From contig JARGSG010000095.1 in NCBI GenBank assembly GCA_030374805.1, positions 62,001 through 126,000 on the forward strand: a stretch of 64,000 nucleotides of DNA. Reading direction: 5' to 3'. Positions within the stretch are counted from its first letter, which is position 1. Each line of letters begins with the position of its first letter. The position numbers and the translations under genes are program-made. The stretch is from Gracilaria gracilis. Its lineage: Eukaryota; Rhodophyta; Florideophyceae; Gracilariales; Gracilariaceae. The notes beneath the pieces were generated by a model that worked only from the letters and a program-made list of their open reading frames with translations, searched no databases and was not told the origin of the DNA. This document shows, piece after piece, positions 1 to 10,945 of the stretch.

Positions 1-1187
1 TCCCTTCTCAGACTTGATCCCAAGAAAGCAAAGCTCCAGGCGCCAAAAAGTTCACCATGTAGCTGGTGTTCCGATCGCAGAAGGTGATGACGATGCTCTG
101 GATTTTAGAGTAAGGCTCGAAGTCCCAGCACCCGTACGTCCGAGCCAATTAAGAACATATCAGGGCAAATCATCCGTTCTCCTGAATGCGCAGGAGCTCA
201 TGGGTCCCTCCATACTCCACTCCTTTTGTCAGGAAGGTCTAAATATGGAGCTCGTTGTTCGAAATGGGAGTTGTTCCCGCCAATCGGACGGAAGGCCTTT
301 TCCCACGGAAGTGGAAGCTTTAACTCTTGCAAGGTGCCTTCATTTCCACATGTGCAACTTTAGGACCATGGAAGAAGCAATAACCACTGCTCTACGGACA
401 GAAATAGCTCTCCGTCGAATGTGGGCTCTTCTCGAAGTGGAGAACGTGACATCAGGTCCGAGCCCGCTGAGCAGAGACGAGGCACTGCAGCAAGTTCTCC
501 CATCACTTGAAATCTATCCGGACGTAGGAATCAGAGTTCGAGCAATGAGATAAATTGTAAATCGACACATATCCGTGGCATCTCGAGCAAGAAATGCGGT
601 TCGCAGTCTCACGAGACGAACTCGTCCGGGCTCCCAAAAACCGAATCACCCCAGAGCAAACGCGGCCCAAGAAAGAAACTAGATATCGGGAGCGTACGCG
701 TACGTCACGAACCAAGGCCACGAACATTCCCCCTCGCACCTTTCTTCCAAAAGAGGTGCACCTCGGGTTCCCGGTGCGCCCTGGTATCTGCTGCCCTTCA
801 GTCTCTGGATTTATTTTCTTAGGTAACGTCAACCTTCCCGACACTACAAGCGTGTCCCGACTTGCAACACAACTGGCTGTACGTTCAATCGTAGGGCGGC
901 ACTGTATGCTTTCGAAGGATTACGGTGCTGGTGTTACGGGTAGTTTTGTTCTCCTAACTCGTTCATTTCTCTATCAACATAGACTTTCTTCCAAAGATTC
1001 CCTCACTCAAGATTCCATTGTCATTCTAGAATTTTTGACTTCCACTGGACTAGTGCGGGCCGATATTACCCTGCTCAGAGCCGATCGACTTGATCTGCTT
1101 TTGAGAACCGCTTCAGATTCTCATTTCTGGCTCATGCGAATGTCCGAATCTGTTTAATGGTTATCTGAGGGCTCTGGATATCGCAAA

Positions 1188-2164
1188 ATGGTTGAAAACA
1201 TTAAGTCCTTCGTGTCCGCCTCAGTAATTCCGCCCTCAAAAGTTCACTGCATTCCTGGAGAATACTTGAAGGTGCTTTTGCTACTTACAAAGTCAGATAT
1301 GTTGCAGCGGTCAGCCGTTGAAAATGAAGACGAAGAGTACAGACAGCTTGCGGACGCCATTACCATGACACCATTTGCGGTGATCAAAGATGAAAACAGG
1401 GACAGGCTAATCAGTTTGCCTCGCGTTCAAAATCTTTTTATGCCTGACGCCCCACATGTGCTTCTTCCAAACCCAGGGCATTTCCAATCCATTTCTGTTT
1501 CGGAGTCTACACCGCCTCTGTCGGGTTCCTTCTTGGATATAGCCAACATGTTTCACAACATTAGGCCCCATCTAAGCTGGCTTCTTTGTTTCTACTCACC
1601 ACAATAGCCTTTGGGAACCTTCCCGGAGCGCTACAGCGTGAGATCAAACACATCTTGGGATTCACACCAAAACAGAACGACGAGTTACGCCCATGCCAAC
1701 GAACCTTGCCAATGGGTTTCAAATGATCGGGTTTCATTGGCCACACGTTTGTCCAGTCTTGATATCTCGAAGCCTTTCACTCCTTTTGTGAAACCTCACG
1801 TCTACTTGGATCTAGATACACCTTTCCCGCCCCAATTTTGCTCCACCGACACAAAGGTGTTATAGAGTGAACAAAACGCACCGTCCTGATTTTTCATATG
1901 ATCGACGACCTCAACCTTGCCCTTGTTAGATGGCCTGATGAGGAAGACTTTCGACTCCAACATGCTATCGAATCCGTTCTTGAAAGAAACAAGCTTCCAA
2001 TAAAACGCAAAATGTCGTCTTCTATTGGGCACTTGGAAAAAGATCAGCTACCATTTCTGGGATGGACATGGAATTTACGACGCAACATCGTGCGTCCGAA
2101 ACTAGAGAAGCTCCGCTCGGCTGTTCAAGGCGTTTCCAAAGCCACCAGGCTTCCGTTAACCTAG
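1188..2164 (+). pseudogene. Reverse transcriptase region of the DIRS-like element
   Basis: The segment near 1540-1575 encodes DIANMFHNIRPH, which matches the first catalytic-Asp motif of DIRS-type RTs. Near 1898 the sequence encodes MIDDLNLAL, the YxDD-type box, and near 2050 it encodes LGWTWN followed by RPKLEKL, the usual thumb-side motif of this class. The order and spacing fit an RT palm. It is part of a broken element and is not expected to be functional. Confidence 0.75.
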
Positions 2165-2230
2165 CCGCTAACCCGATCGACCGTTGGACTGCTCATCTGG
2201 ATTGCCTTAGGGTGCAGACCCCTACTTTTT

Positions 2231-2810
2231 GTGCTTTATCGCACCTTTCAGTACCTCGAGAATCCAACAAATGTCAACAACTCAATTGAGGCCGCGGTTC
2301 ACCGAGAGCTGACCTTGTTGGAAAGGCTCATTCCAATCTCTGGAATAGGCATCAATCGAAGTCACTGGAACCGGGTAATTGCCTTCGATGCCTCACAAAC
2401 TGTCGGTGCAGTAGTATACACGGATGTTTCGCCGTATCGGGTCTCTAAGCTCACCGCTCTCGACTTCAATAACAGCTTGGATAATAATGAAGACAAGGCT
2501 ACCCTTGCTGTGTTTTTGGAACTTCATATGTGGAAAACGGCCTTTGTGCATAGGGGCAAAGAAGGGAGCATATTAATGCCCTCGGAGCTCACACAGCTGT
2601 TCTTGCTCTAGAATGGGCCACATCCTTTGATACAACTGGTCGTCAAATTCTGCTTCTTTCTGATTCTCTGGTGACTATTGGGGCTTTTCGGAAGGGACGT
2701 TCTTCCTCATCAAACGTGTGCCTTCCTTGCAGGAGGTATGCGGCTCTGTGCTTTGCTCATGACCTAAAGCCTCTCTTCCTACACGTCTCCACTCATATTA
2801 GTCCCGCCGA
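2231..2810 (+). pseudogene. RNase H region of the DIRS-like element
   Basis: The motif VIAFDASQTVGAVVYTD near 2380 fits the first catalytic aspartate strand of RNase H, and LLLSDSLVTIGAF near 2645 fits the later D-containing strand. The run around 2780-2815 encodes HVSTHISPADGPSR, closely matching the HVPTxxNPAD(x)PSR tail seen in DIRS polyproteins. It lies between RT and recombinase, as expected for the class. The frame is broken. Confidence 0.7.
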
Positions 2811-2889
2811 TGGTCCATCACGTAGCTGGCAGGTGGTGGGAAGAATGTAGCCGCCCTTGCTGTACATCCGGGCTATGGCATATGCCAGA

Positions 2890-3876
2890 TCGCGCAATCC
2901 GGATGAGTCCAGATTTTGAACAACCTGATGAATCTGGACTCAGTCTACTTCACGTATCCTTCGAGCGTCAATGTAGAAAATCGCTCCAAACCCGTCCGGT
3001 CATACGTAAAGAAGGGAAAACAAGCAGTCACATGGGAATCATGCGGAAGACCCAAACCAAACTTGTCAACCAAATGAAGCTGTTTGACCTACCATGGCAA
3101 GATTTCTTGCATCATTATCCACTGATTGCCCTGTATATTTCTCCGAGAAAGAGAAGCCTTTACCAGTCCGCTTACGGGGCCTTTTTGAACTCTGTTCGAA
3201 TAACACCATGCACTGTGCAGGAACTGGACGAGTGCCTTGTCGACTACATCCACGAAGAATATCGGCACAAGCCCACCCCAGGGCATTGCGAGCAAATGAT
3301 TTATGTATTATCCTTTCTGCAGCTGTGTCGCCCATCGCTTCGATCAGGTCTTGGGTTGTCACGACGAGCTCTCGAAGGATGGAACAAAGTCACACCGCCT
3401 GTTTCTGCCTTACCTCTTACGAGAAAATTATAACTGCATTTGCTCATTTCTTTGAGAAAAACAATTGTGTACCTGGTGCTGTGGCCTTGTGCGTACAATG
3501 GGGATCGTACATGAGAGCCTCAGAGGTCCTTGCACTCCGCGTTTCTGATGTAATCCGTCCCGAAGATGTCAGAGCGACTCATTCTGGTATGGGAACTGTT
3601 GGGATTAACATCAAGAACTTAAAGACAGGACCAATGCAGTTCACTCCACTACGAGACAGATCACGTATCTCGGTACTGCGAAGTTATATGGAGAGTGGTA
3701 AACAGCTATCGAAGTCTAACCTCTTTGATGTATCGTACACAAAGTACAATGCCTTGTTCAAGAAAGGCACCACGTACTTTGGATTGGACGCTAGACGTTT
3801 TACAACCCATTCAGCAAGAATCGGGGTGTGCTCTTTCGGTTTTTGGCTGGGCATTCGGCAAATACTATCGCCATAA
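2890..3876 (+). pseudogene. Tyrosine recombinase region of the DIRS-like element
   Basis: The C-terminal catalytic half is recognisable: a box with YMRASEVLALRVSD near 3510 (catalytic Arg context) and RRFTTHSARIG near 3797 (the H-x-x-R box). The upstream part (about 3080-3400) resembles the SAM-like N-terminal core-binding domain. Tyrosine recombinases replace integrase in DIRS, Ngaro and related elements and integrate a circular DNA intermediate. The region is interrupted and looks inactive. Confidence 0.75.
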
Positions 3877-4088
3877 CGGGCCGTTGGAAGTCCTTCTCAT
3901 CATTACAGCTCTACTTCACACACGGAAGGGCAGCAGTAACAATCATGAGTGTATCTTCTTCTACACAAAAAATAGTTAGCCAATTCTCACAGCAATTCCA
4001 GAAGCTGTTAGACGATTGCACGGAGTACTCACAAAAGTAAAAACTCCAGAACCCATATCAAGTGAAACACTCTCATTGTGAATTGGGA

Positions 4089-4198
4089 CGCAAACGAGAC
4101 GTTTGCGAAAGAGAGACTCGCTGTCACTCGATGACTACGCTCGATGCGTAGCAATCTCCTACATGTAGCGAAAGAAACGCTTGAATCGCAACGCAAGC
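4089..4198. repeat. Cluster of short perfect hairpins and palindromes behind the recombinase
   Basis: Four structures lie within 110 bp: an 8-bp stem CGCAAACG/CGTTTGCG with a 3-nt loop (4089-4107); a 6-bp stem CTACGC/GCGTAG with a 5-nt loop (4135-4151); the 10-bp palindrome CTACATGTAG (4159-4168); and a weaker GCTTG/CAAGC stem (4179-4198). They follow the DIRS-like recombinase directly. YR retroelements carry terminal and internal complementary regions, so these may be remnants of its 3' end, but no matching partner was seen. Confidence 0.5.
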
Positions 4199-4779
4199 TT
4201 TCCAAAACTACTCTATCTTTGGTTCTAAATACAATGTTCTGGAATGCGTACGAAGCGCAATAAGGGGGAAATGGGATGTTGATTTATTTGGAGCTGCCCG
4301 TAGCATTACATTTGCTGTCGTACTCATGACGTTTGGTCCAGAATGATTGGGTTGCAAGAGATGGCTATTGTATTGGAGTCGGGACCGTTTGCGTAGGTTG
4401 CACAATTAGAATAGCTGATGATGGAGGTGGCACCCAGCTTTCAAATCCTGGTTCAGCCTTGCCAGCCTGCAACTCATGTAAAGGCCATAAGACTCTGAAT
4501 CTCTGGTCTCCGTGAAACTGTTTTGTCGCCATCAACAGTCTCGTGGTTTACTGTTTCTTTCATCTGCCGTTCTGTTATTTTTTCAATTGTGGTTTTCCTT
4601 GCTTCGTGGTGGCAAGTTTGTGGTCTTCTTTGTTTTTGGGTTATAATTGGTCGTTCGACCCGGGTTTTCGAAGCGCAATAATATTGATAATTATTTTTTG
4701 GCAATACTACCACCAAAACGGAAAAAAATGTTACGACACTCCAAATCGGTGTCTGTACAGTCTTCCGCTTAGAGACCGA
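4199..4779. other. Interval without a supported gene
   Basis: No conserved reading frame or paired repeat was recognised between the DIRS-like element and Gypsy A. A short frame with four cysteines (about 4333-4515) has no recognisable domain. The boundary between the two elements must lie here. Confidence 0.5.
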
Positions 4780-5279
4780 ATGCATCTTCCACGTCGGAGC
4801 CAGAACCCGAACGAGAGACCCCATCTAAAAAGATACACTTTGCCCGTCCGGTTGTTCTACCCCTAATGTCGGAAACAAACGTCTTGGTAACTACCAAAAG
4901 GTCGGGCTTGGTCTTTCTATAGTCTCATCATCGTATGCGATTAACGTTTGAACTCACACTCCTTGCGGGTGAATTCATGGAGCCGGACCGGACGTACCCT
5001 TTTTCGTTCCCGTAGCGAACTTTTCTGACCGCTCGGTTCGATTACAAAATAACAACGTTATCGACCTTGCCCTTCTATCTCTTGTAGCGTTCATAATCTT
5101 GCAACCATCGTCACGGAGCAACGATTCTAAGGAGGGGGAACACATTCCGATTTTGGACAGTAATTCCGAACGGGAATACAATGGTACCGAACAGGAAAAA
5201 GAAATCGTACAGAAAGATAAGAAAGATTGGCCCAGCAAGGTACAGATTGGTTCTGAGTATGTGTCCGAACGGAAGAAAG

Positions 5280-5935
5280 TCATTGAGCTACCTCAACCGT
5301 TTGTGGACATGTGGGACGGCTATCTTGGAACGATCGCGGCAGCGAAGCACCGCATCCATCTGGGACCAGGAACTAAGCCCATATTCCAGATACTGTACCG
5401 TGCCGGACTCGCTCGGAGAGAACTCGAACGCAAGGAGGTCACAAAGCAGCTCGCTGCAGGCGTCATAGAACCTTCATCGGCAGAATGGTCCAGTTTGGTC
5501 ATATTTGCATTCAAGAAACACGGCAGCCTTCGCTTCTGCGTCGACCACCGCCAGTTGAACTCTACGACCGTACGGGACACATACCCACTACCCCGAATGT
5601 AAGAGTGTGTCGACTCCCTAGGAGAGGCACAAATCCTCTCCACACTGGACACCAACAGTGGTTATTGGCAGACCGAAATGGACGAAGCCGACCGGGACAA
5701 AACGAATTTCACGTCGCATATGCAACTATACCGTTATGGGAGGATGCCATTCAGACTCAAGAACGCACAGCCTACTTTCCAGCGGGCTCTCCATATCATT
5801 TTTCCAGGGGTGAAATGGCAGTACGCAGTGGTGTATCTTGATGACGTAATCATCTATTCCCGGACGGTTGAAGAGCATTATGACCATATGCGGACCATAC
5901 GGCATATGCTTCGTTTGGCTGGTGATAATCTTTGA
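5280..5935 (+). pseudogene. Gypsy A reverse transcriptase region
   Basis: Frames encode HRIHLGPGTKPI and YRAG-type linker residues, then FCVDHRQLN and MPFRLKNAQPTFQRAL, and the YLDD box at about 5838-5849 within VVYLDDVIIYSR. These are the standard Ty3/Gypsy RT blocks in the right order. The region is part of a broken pol and is followed by RNase H. Confidence 0.8.
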
Positions 5936-6685
5936 CTGGACAAGTGCTACATTTTTAGCGGCACAAGGGACTATCTAGGCCACGTAATCCGACCGGAAAT
6001 GCGTCAAGTATCTCTCAAGACACAGAATGATGTCAAGCAGGCTAAACTGCCCACACCCCAGACGGAGCTCCGATCGTTCTTGTGGCCCTGTAACGTTTTC
6101 CGCCGGTTTTTCGCGGACTTTGCCCGAATTTCGGCTCCATTGAACTGCAAGTTGGAAAGGAGGCAGCCCACGAAGTTCGAGACATTGACCGATATGGAAT
6201 ACAAAGCCTTTGACGAGTTACGTCAGAGACTGATACGCCGGCCCATTTTGGCCATTCCCCATCAAGGGTACCCATACATTCTGGGTACAGACGCATGCGC
6301 CCGATAGGTAGGATGTGCTCTGCTGCATAAGCAACCGGACGGAGGCTTACCACCAATTGGTTACTGGAGCCGGTCTTTATCCAAGACCGAACCGAAATAC
6401 TCAACTATCGAACGGGAATGCCTTGCGGTCTTCTGGGCCATACTACACCTCCGCCCGTACCTTTAAGTTCTGAAATTCACAGTCCGAAGGGATCATCACT
6501 CCTTGAGATGGGTACTAAACCTTGCGGACGCTTCGGGATGACTGACGAGGTGGTGGTTGCGTCTCATGGAGAACGACTTCGATGTCGTCCACCGTCCGGG
6601 TATCAAGCACCAAGCGGCTGATGCCCTTTCTCGGATTCAGACGGACGGCGAAGACGGTGCCCCATTGGACTAAGAGGTCCCCTGC

Positions 6686-7966
6686 TTGCTGGTAAATGAC
6701 CGTACGGACGATGGTTACCCCATCACCAACATTACCGTTGACGGTGATGAGTACATTGACGTTGGCGTCGACAGGCCAACGCCCGAACGGAAATCTGCTG
6801 GCATCCCTGAGGTTCTTGCTGTCATCTCGGAGGAAACCAATATAGTTCCGGTCACGGTCGAAGAGCTGGTACGAGCTCAAGCAGATGACCCTTTCTGTGA
6901 GTCCGTACGGAAAGACATCGGCAACGGTGTCACTCTGTTCGACATTGACCGAAACGGACTTATCGTGCGCAAAGCCCCACTGGACGGTGTCATCCAGAAG
7001 GTCGTACCTGCATCACTGCAGGCACGCGTCCTCTACTTGGCACAGCATCCCCGTCTGGTCAGCCTTTCGGGATCCACCCGGATGTATGAAAGTATCCGTC
7101 AAGACTTTTACTGGCCGCATATGTCCAATGATGTGTTCCAGATCGTACGAGACTGTCGCACATGCCCGGCGACAAAAAAAACACAATTCAAGTCGCAGAA
7201 GCTGCTGAAACAGTTCCCCGCCGCCGGCTTGCTGCAATTCGTCGCCATGGACATCGTCGGTCCATTCACGAAGTGCGTAGACAATTACCAGTACATGCTG
7301 GTTATAACCGATCGGTTTGGCAACATAGCTCGTTCTATACCGATTCGGTCAACTACACTTCCGGTTGTGGCGAAAGCCTTATTGGAGAACTGGGTGTCCC
7401 CGCCCGGAATCCCCAACTATCTGCTAGCCGATAACGGAACTCAATTCGTCACTAAGTTCTTCAAGACTGTGTGCACCACCTCTGGAACCAAACAGATACT
7501 GACAACCCCGTACCATCTTCAGACGAATTCTCAGGCCGATCGGTTTAACAAGACACTCGTGGAGAGGTTACGCCATTACGTAGCAGATTATCAGAACACT
7601 TGGCACGCGTATGGGCAACCTCTTACGTACGCCTACAACCTACAGGTTCATCGATATCTCGGTACCGCACGGTTCGACGTTGCGCTAACTAGTAAGCCAT
7701 CGAGCGTTCTGCTCGATGGGCCCAGTACTTCATTGGACCCAACGACACCTACACAACCCACTGCCACTCGGTTAAAACGCTACACGCTCAAGCTTCTACA
7801 TGGCACGCTGCAGACTGCTCAAACAAAGTTGAACCGAGCCCAACAGCGCTATAAGAAACACTTTGATAAGTCCGTACGGTACACGCTGAGCTTCACCCCT
7901 GGGAAAAAAGTGTTCGTGGACCGACCGGACTACAAGAACACAGACGAGGACCTTACGGAACAGTAA
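6686..7966 (+). pseudogene. Gypsy A integrase region
   Basis: An open stretch of about 426 codons holds the HHCC zinc module (CRTCPATKK near 7150), the catalytic core beginning VAMDIVGPFTKC near 7240, the second Asp context LLADNGTQFVTKFF near 7420 and the Glu context NSQADRFNKTLVERLRHY near 7530, then the C-terminal domain. The order matches Ty3/Gypsy integrases. It remains open over a long distance, which suggests that Gypsy A is not extremely old, although pol as a whole is broken. Confidence 0.8.
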
Positions 7967-8402
7967 CGCACGTAACAAAAGCTACTGACCAAGACAGTAG
8001 GACCGTACAAGGTGGTTTTCGCCACAGAGGCGACCGTCACTCTGAACCAAGACGGTATTCAGAACACCGTCAGTATTGAAAGAGTGACAAAAGCTCCAAC
8101 CACCCGGCCAACATTCACACGGGTTACTTCCGAACGGACACGTGGCACAGTAGCTGCTGACCCTGAATGACCGTATGCGGACGAATCCGTCGACGAACAA
8201 CATACCCTACCACCCAGAACAGTTTCGAGCGTGGTAGAACGCGTCGTCGACAACCGCGACACTCAGAACGGACAAGAATAGAGGGAACCGTGGCATGGAT
8301 ATCGAACCGATGAAGATACTTTCGAACAGCCGGGGCACATACACCAACACTTCATAGCACGCTATTGGCGTCGCCAAAACACTTCCGTATCGGCGACACA
8401 TT

Positions 8403-8414
8403 AAGGAGGGGGAA
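8403..8414 (+). other. Polypurine tract-like motif downstream of Gypsy A pol
   Basis: The run AAGGAGGGGGAA is nearly identical to the tract that immediately precedes the Gypsy C 3' LTR and to a second tract inside Gypsy A (5129-5140). In LTR elements a purine tract primes plus-strand DNA synthesis just before the 3' LTR. A 3' LTR is therefore expected soon after this point, but none could be paired. Confidence 0.4.
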
Positions 8415-8878
8415 CGGTGGATCCGAGATCCGAGATCGTACGTCTGGCACGCTAGCGGTGAACCGTCACGGGACACCAAAAGGCGCCGCCACTACGTTAA
8501 CAGTGGGCGGGAAAATGCCACCAACGTACTCTTATTGGCCAATTACTTTTCGGTTTTACAAAACGCCACCTATTTTGATAACGGCGCACCCAGAATGACA
8601 CGCTACTGGCCCACAGGTCATCACAAACAATCACAAGTTTACTTAGAGAAAGAAGCTGCAAGTACGCATGGTCAACTAAGCAGTATTCTTCCGACTGGGA
8701 TTCGTCATACCGCGCCCCAGAGTACCCCACGGAGAGGTACTACGCTCCACAGCGGAACTACCGCGCGAGACTTTCCCAGTTGGAGCGACGTGGGGTGTTA
8801 ATTTCAGGCTCGATTGCGGTTCGCCAGCCGTTCGGAAACAAGAGCGAAGTAGAGTCGGAAAATCCGAATAATTAGCTA

Positions 8879-10943
8879 CAGGTAAACAATGTGATTATTG
8901 TGGCCCACACTAATTATGAGAAGGTGATTTGGAAGCACCTCACAGGAATTGGTGTGAGCCAAACCAATTCGGTACCCACACTAATAATGTTAGGTGTTTA
9001 TTAGTGTGGCCCATACTAAAATAGAGTCACCCCTTTAGTGTGGGTGCTGAACCATTCTCACTACTAGTACCAGCGAGCTGAACCTCGAAGTTTTTTCTCT
9101 ACTTCGCAATGATTGCCTGCAGCTCTGGGAACAACTGACGTTCCTCCCACTGTCCGTTTAGATTTAAAGCCATCCCGCAGCGAATCATGGCCTTTCGAGC
9201 GTAAGAAACTTTTTCAGCATCTTCTCGAGCACTAACGGCACGCACAGATTGAGCGCCAAGCTTAAGAAAATACCGTTTCCCTGGATTGCTAAGCTTTTCG
9301 GAATCTCTACTTCCATCCGACCACATATCACTGTCCAGCAGCCTCTCCTTGTGCTTACTCCATTCCTTTCTCCAGTACGTCTTCAACTTTTGAATTACAA
9401 AACTGTCTGACGGTTGGACTAAATGGATTGCCTTGCATGGAAAGAAACGGATCTCTGTATTGATCGCACTTAATGCCTTCATGACCTCCTCCGTTACACC
9501 ATGTGTGTTAACATTGTCGAAGTAAGGCACACGCTTCCGTCCATTTGGTATAGGTGCGAACACGCGCTTTTCTCGCAGCCACTTCAGAAAAACACCAATG
9601 TCCTTCCATGCCTTTGGTCCTGTTCTGTAAACGGCACCCAGAACATCGTCTGGAAGACCTCGGATCCGGTATTTTCTGTCTACATTCTTAAATATGAGCA
9701 TCGAAGTTTCTAAACGAGCAGTTGGCCCACCGGCTATCAGAGCCATCATTGTAATACTGTCGTCACCAGAGACTACATTGGCATATCTCACACTTGATTC
9801 ACTGACAAGCGCCAAAGTCTTATGTTTGTCCAAGTTGATACAAAAGTGGGTCTCATCGGCATTATAAACGTCTTTTTCCCGCAAACTGTTGGATCGAAAA
9901 TCACGCGCAAGCTGGCCAAGATGAAAGGACACCTCCCGTTCTATCTGCCCCTGTTTAGACGCTGACACCACCAGTTTCCCACATTGGTATCTACTCTTAA
10001 TTCCATTCCGTTCCATGAATTTCTGTATCCACCGTGGCGTAATATGCTCCTTAATCAGCCGCTTACTTTCCTTTTCTACCCTGTATTTGTGACACGGACC
10101 CTCCGATTTCCTCTGCATGAGATTGAGACTAAGCCTACGGGGTAACCAAGAATTGAACTTTACTCCACCCTTTCTAATCCGATTGAATTTATCAAGAACA
10201 TCCGCTTGTACTGCAGCGACCGACTCGCGAACGCGACGGCCACGACCGAACTTGCTTTTACAGTAGTGCCTTTTAAATCCATTCTTCGTGTGTTTTCCGA
10301 ACGAAAAGTTGTTGTTCTTTGCGATCCAATTATGTCCTATCACAAGCTCATGTCCTTGTTCCCAGTATCTGCTCCCTCTCTACAGATTGGACTTCCTGCT
10401 GCCCCAAAAGAGATGAGAGAACTGCGTGAATGCTTTGGATACTATGATACTATGTGCTTTGAGCCGTCACTTGCCGTCTTGTTTATCATCCATTGCGCAA
10501 TACGCGCTCTATGCGTGTTTGTTAGGACAATCTGGGCACTTCGGGGATTGGTTGTTACAGCACTTGTACTGTTTTGGTGATCCGGTTGTGTCTCTTGTGT
10601 CGTGTTGTCGCAAGTTGTGGTGGTTGAACCCGGCTCTGGGCAAGAATGGGATGTGTTTTGTTGAGTTTTGCGTGCAGCCATGCGGGATAAGGCACTCAGG
10701 AATGGTGAGGCGTTTAAGGACATACTCTTGTGACGGCCTTAACGTTTTGTTGACGTTATCGAGCGCCCTGGGACTTCCACGCTGGGATTCGAAGTACTGT
10801 TTTTGTATTTCCCGCCCAAATGCAAATTAAAACCGCACTAATTCTGTCAATGAACTGCATACATGCACGCGAAATAGTGTGGGCCACTCTAAATAGTGTT
10901 ACCAAATTATTACTGAACCCACACTAATCACAGTGTTTACCTG
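8879..10943. mobile_element. Complete pogo-like (Tc1/mariner superfamily) DNA transposon
   Basis: A 2,065-bp element bounded by 25-bp terminal inverted repeats that begin CAGGTAAACA on each side and differ at two positions (8879-8903 and 10919-10943). A TA target duplication flanks it (8877-8878 and 10944-10945). The rebuilt target is the palindrome AGCTAGCT. Subterminal copies of CCCACACTAAT and its complement occur at 8904, 8975, 9000 and 9034 and near the right end, and are candidate transposase-binding sites. It encodes one DDE transposase on the minus strand, broken near its N-terminus. It sits between Gypsy A and Gypsy B, so it is younger than that junction. Confidence 0.9.
9099..10723 (-). 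pseudogene. Pogo-like DDE transposase with broken N-terminal DNA-binding region
   Basis: The catalytic part is one 414-codon frame (10343 to 9099) with the triad in NADET (about 9857), YFDN (about 9518) and QPSD (about 9407). The last two aspartates are 36 residues apart, as in pogo-like DDE transposases. Upstream, an ATG at 10723 opens a Ser/Thr-rich N-terminus leading into a helix-turn-helix-like stretch (RARIAQWMI). Two lesions separate the two parts: a perfect 8-bp tandem duplication, GATACTAT twice (10438-10453 on the plus strand), which shifts the frame, and a TAG in the transposase frame at 10380-10382. With single copies of each the HTH would run directly into the catalytic frame. The element is therefore probably immobile unless a relative supplies transposase. 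Confidence 0.85.
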
Positions 10944-10945
10944 TA

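Larger units (their letters stand above)
1..4000 (+). mobile_element. DIRS-like tyrosine-recombinase retrotransposon, 5' part outside the window
   Basis: Plus-strand fossil carrying, in order, an uncharacterised gag-like or leader segment (about 14-1150), reverse transcriptase, RNase H and a tyrosine recombinase. That RT-RH-YR order with no DDE integrase defines the DIRS/YR class of retroelements. It is clearly broken, with many breaks (I estimate eight or more), and no terminal repeats could be paired because the left end lies outside the window. The right end is set loosely just past the recombinase, before a cluster of short hairpins. It is probably old. The class call rests on RT and recombinase motifs; the assignment of the first kilobase is inference only. 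Confidence 0.8.
4780..8500 (+). mobile_element. Ty3/Gypsy element A, pol fragment without recognisable gag or LTRs
   Basis: Plus-strand fossil. The end of the protease-RT linker is visible near 4990-5090 (frame with NFSDRSVRL), followed by RT (about 5280-5935), RNase H (about 6230-6600), the integrase zinc region (about 7030-7190), the integrase core (about 7220-7560) and C-terminal sequence to about 8300. Motifs include YLDDVIIYSR at about 5838 and an integrase frame with VAMDIVGPF at about 7240. Gag and the 5' LTR are missing, and no 3' LTR was identified. It is broken, with roughly five or more breaks. Gypsy C in this window has similar linker and RT wording, so the two belong to related lineages. 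Confidence 0.85.

Noticed and set aside
14-1157. Two open frames at the start of the window as independent host genes
   Set aside because: They lead directly into the DIRS-like RT on the same strand and have no ATG-based start in the first case; gag or leader of the element is more likely.
4474-4866. Overlapping frames on both strands near 4.5-4.9 kb
   Set aside because: Low-complexity, mutually overlapping and without any motif; the end overlaps the Gypsy A linker.
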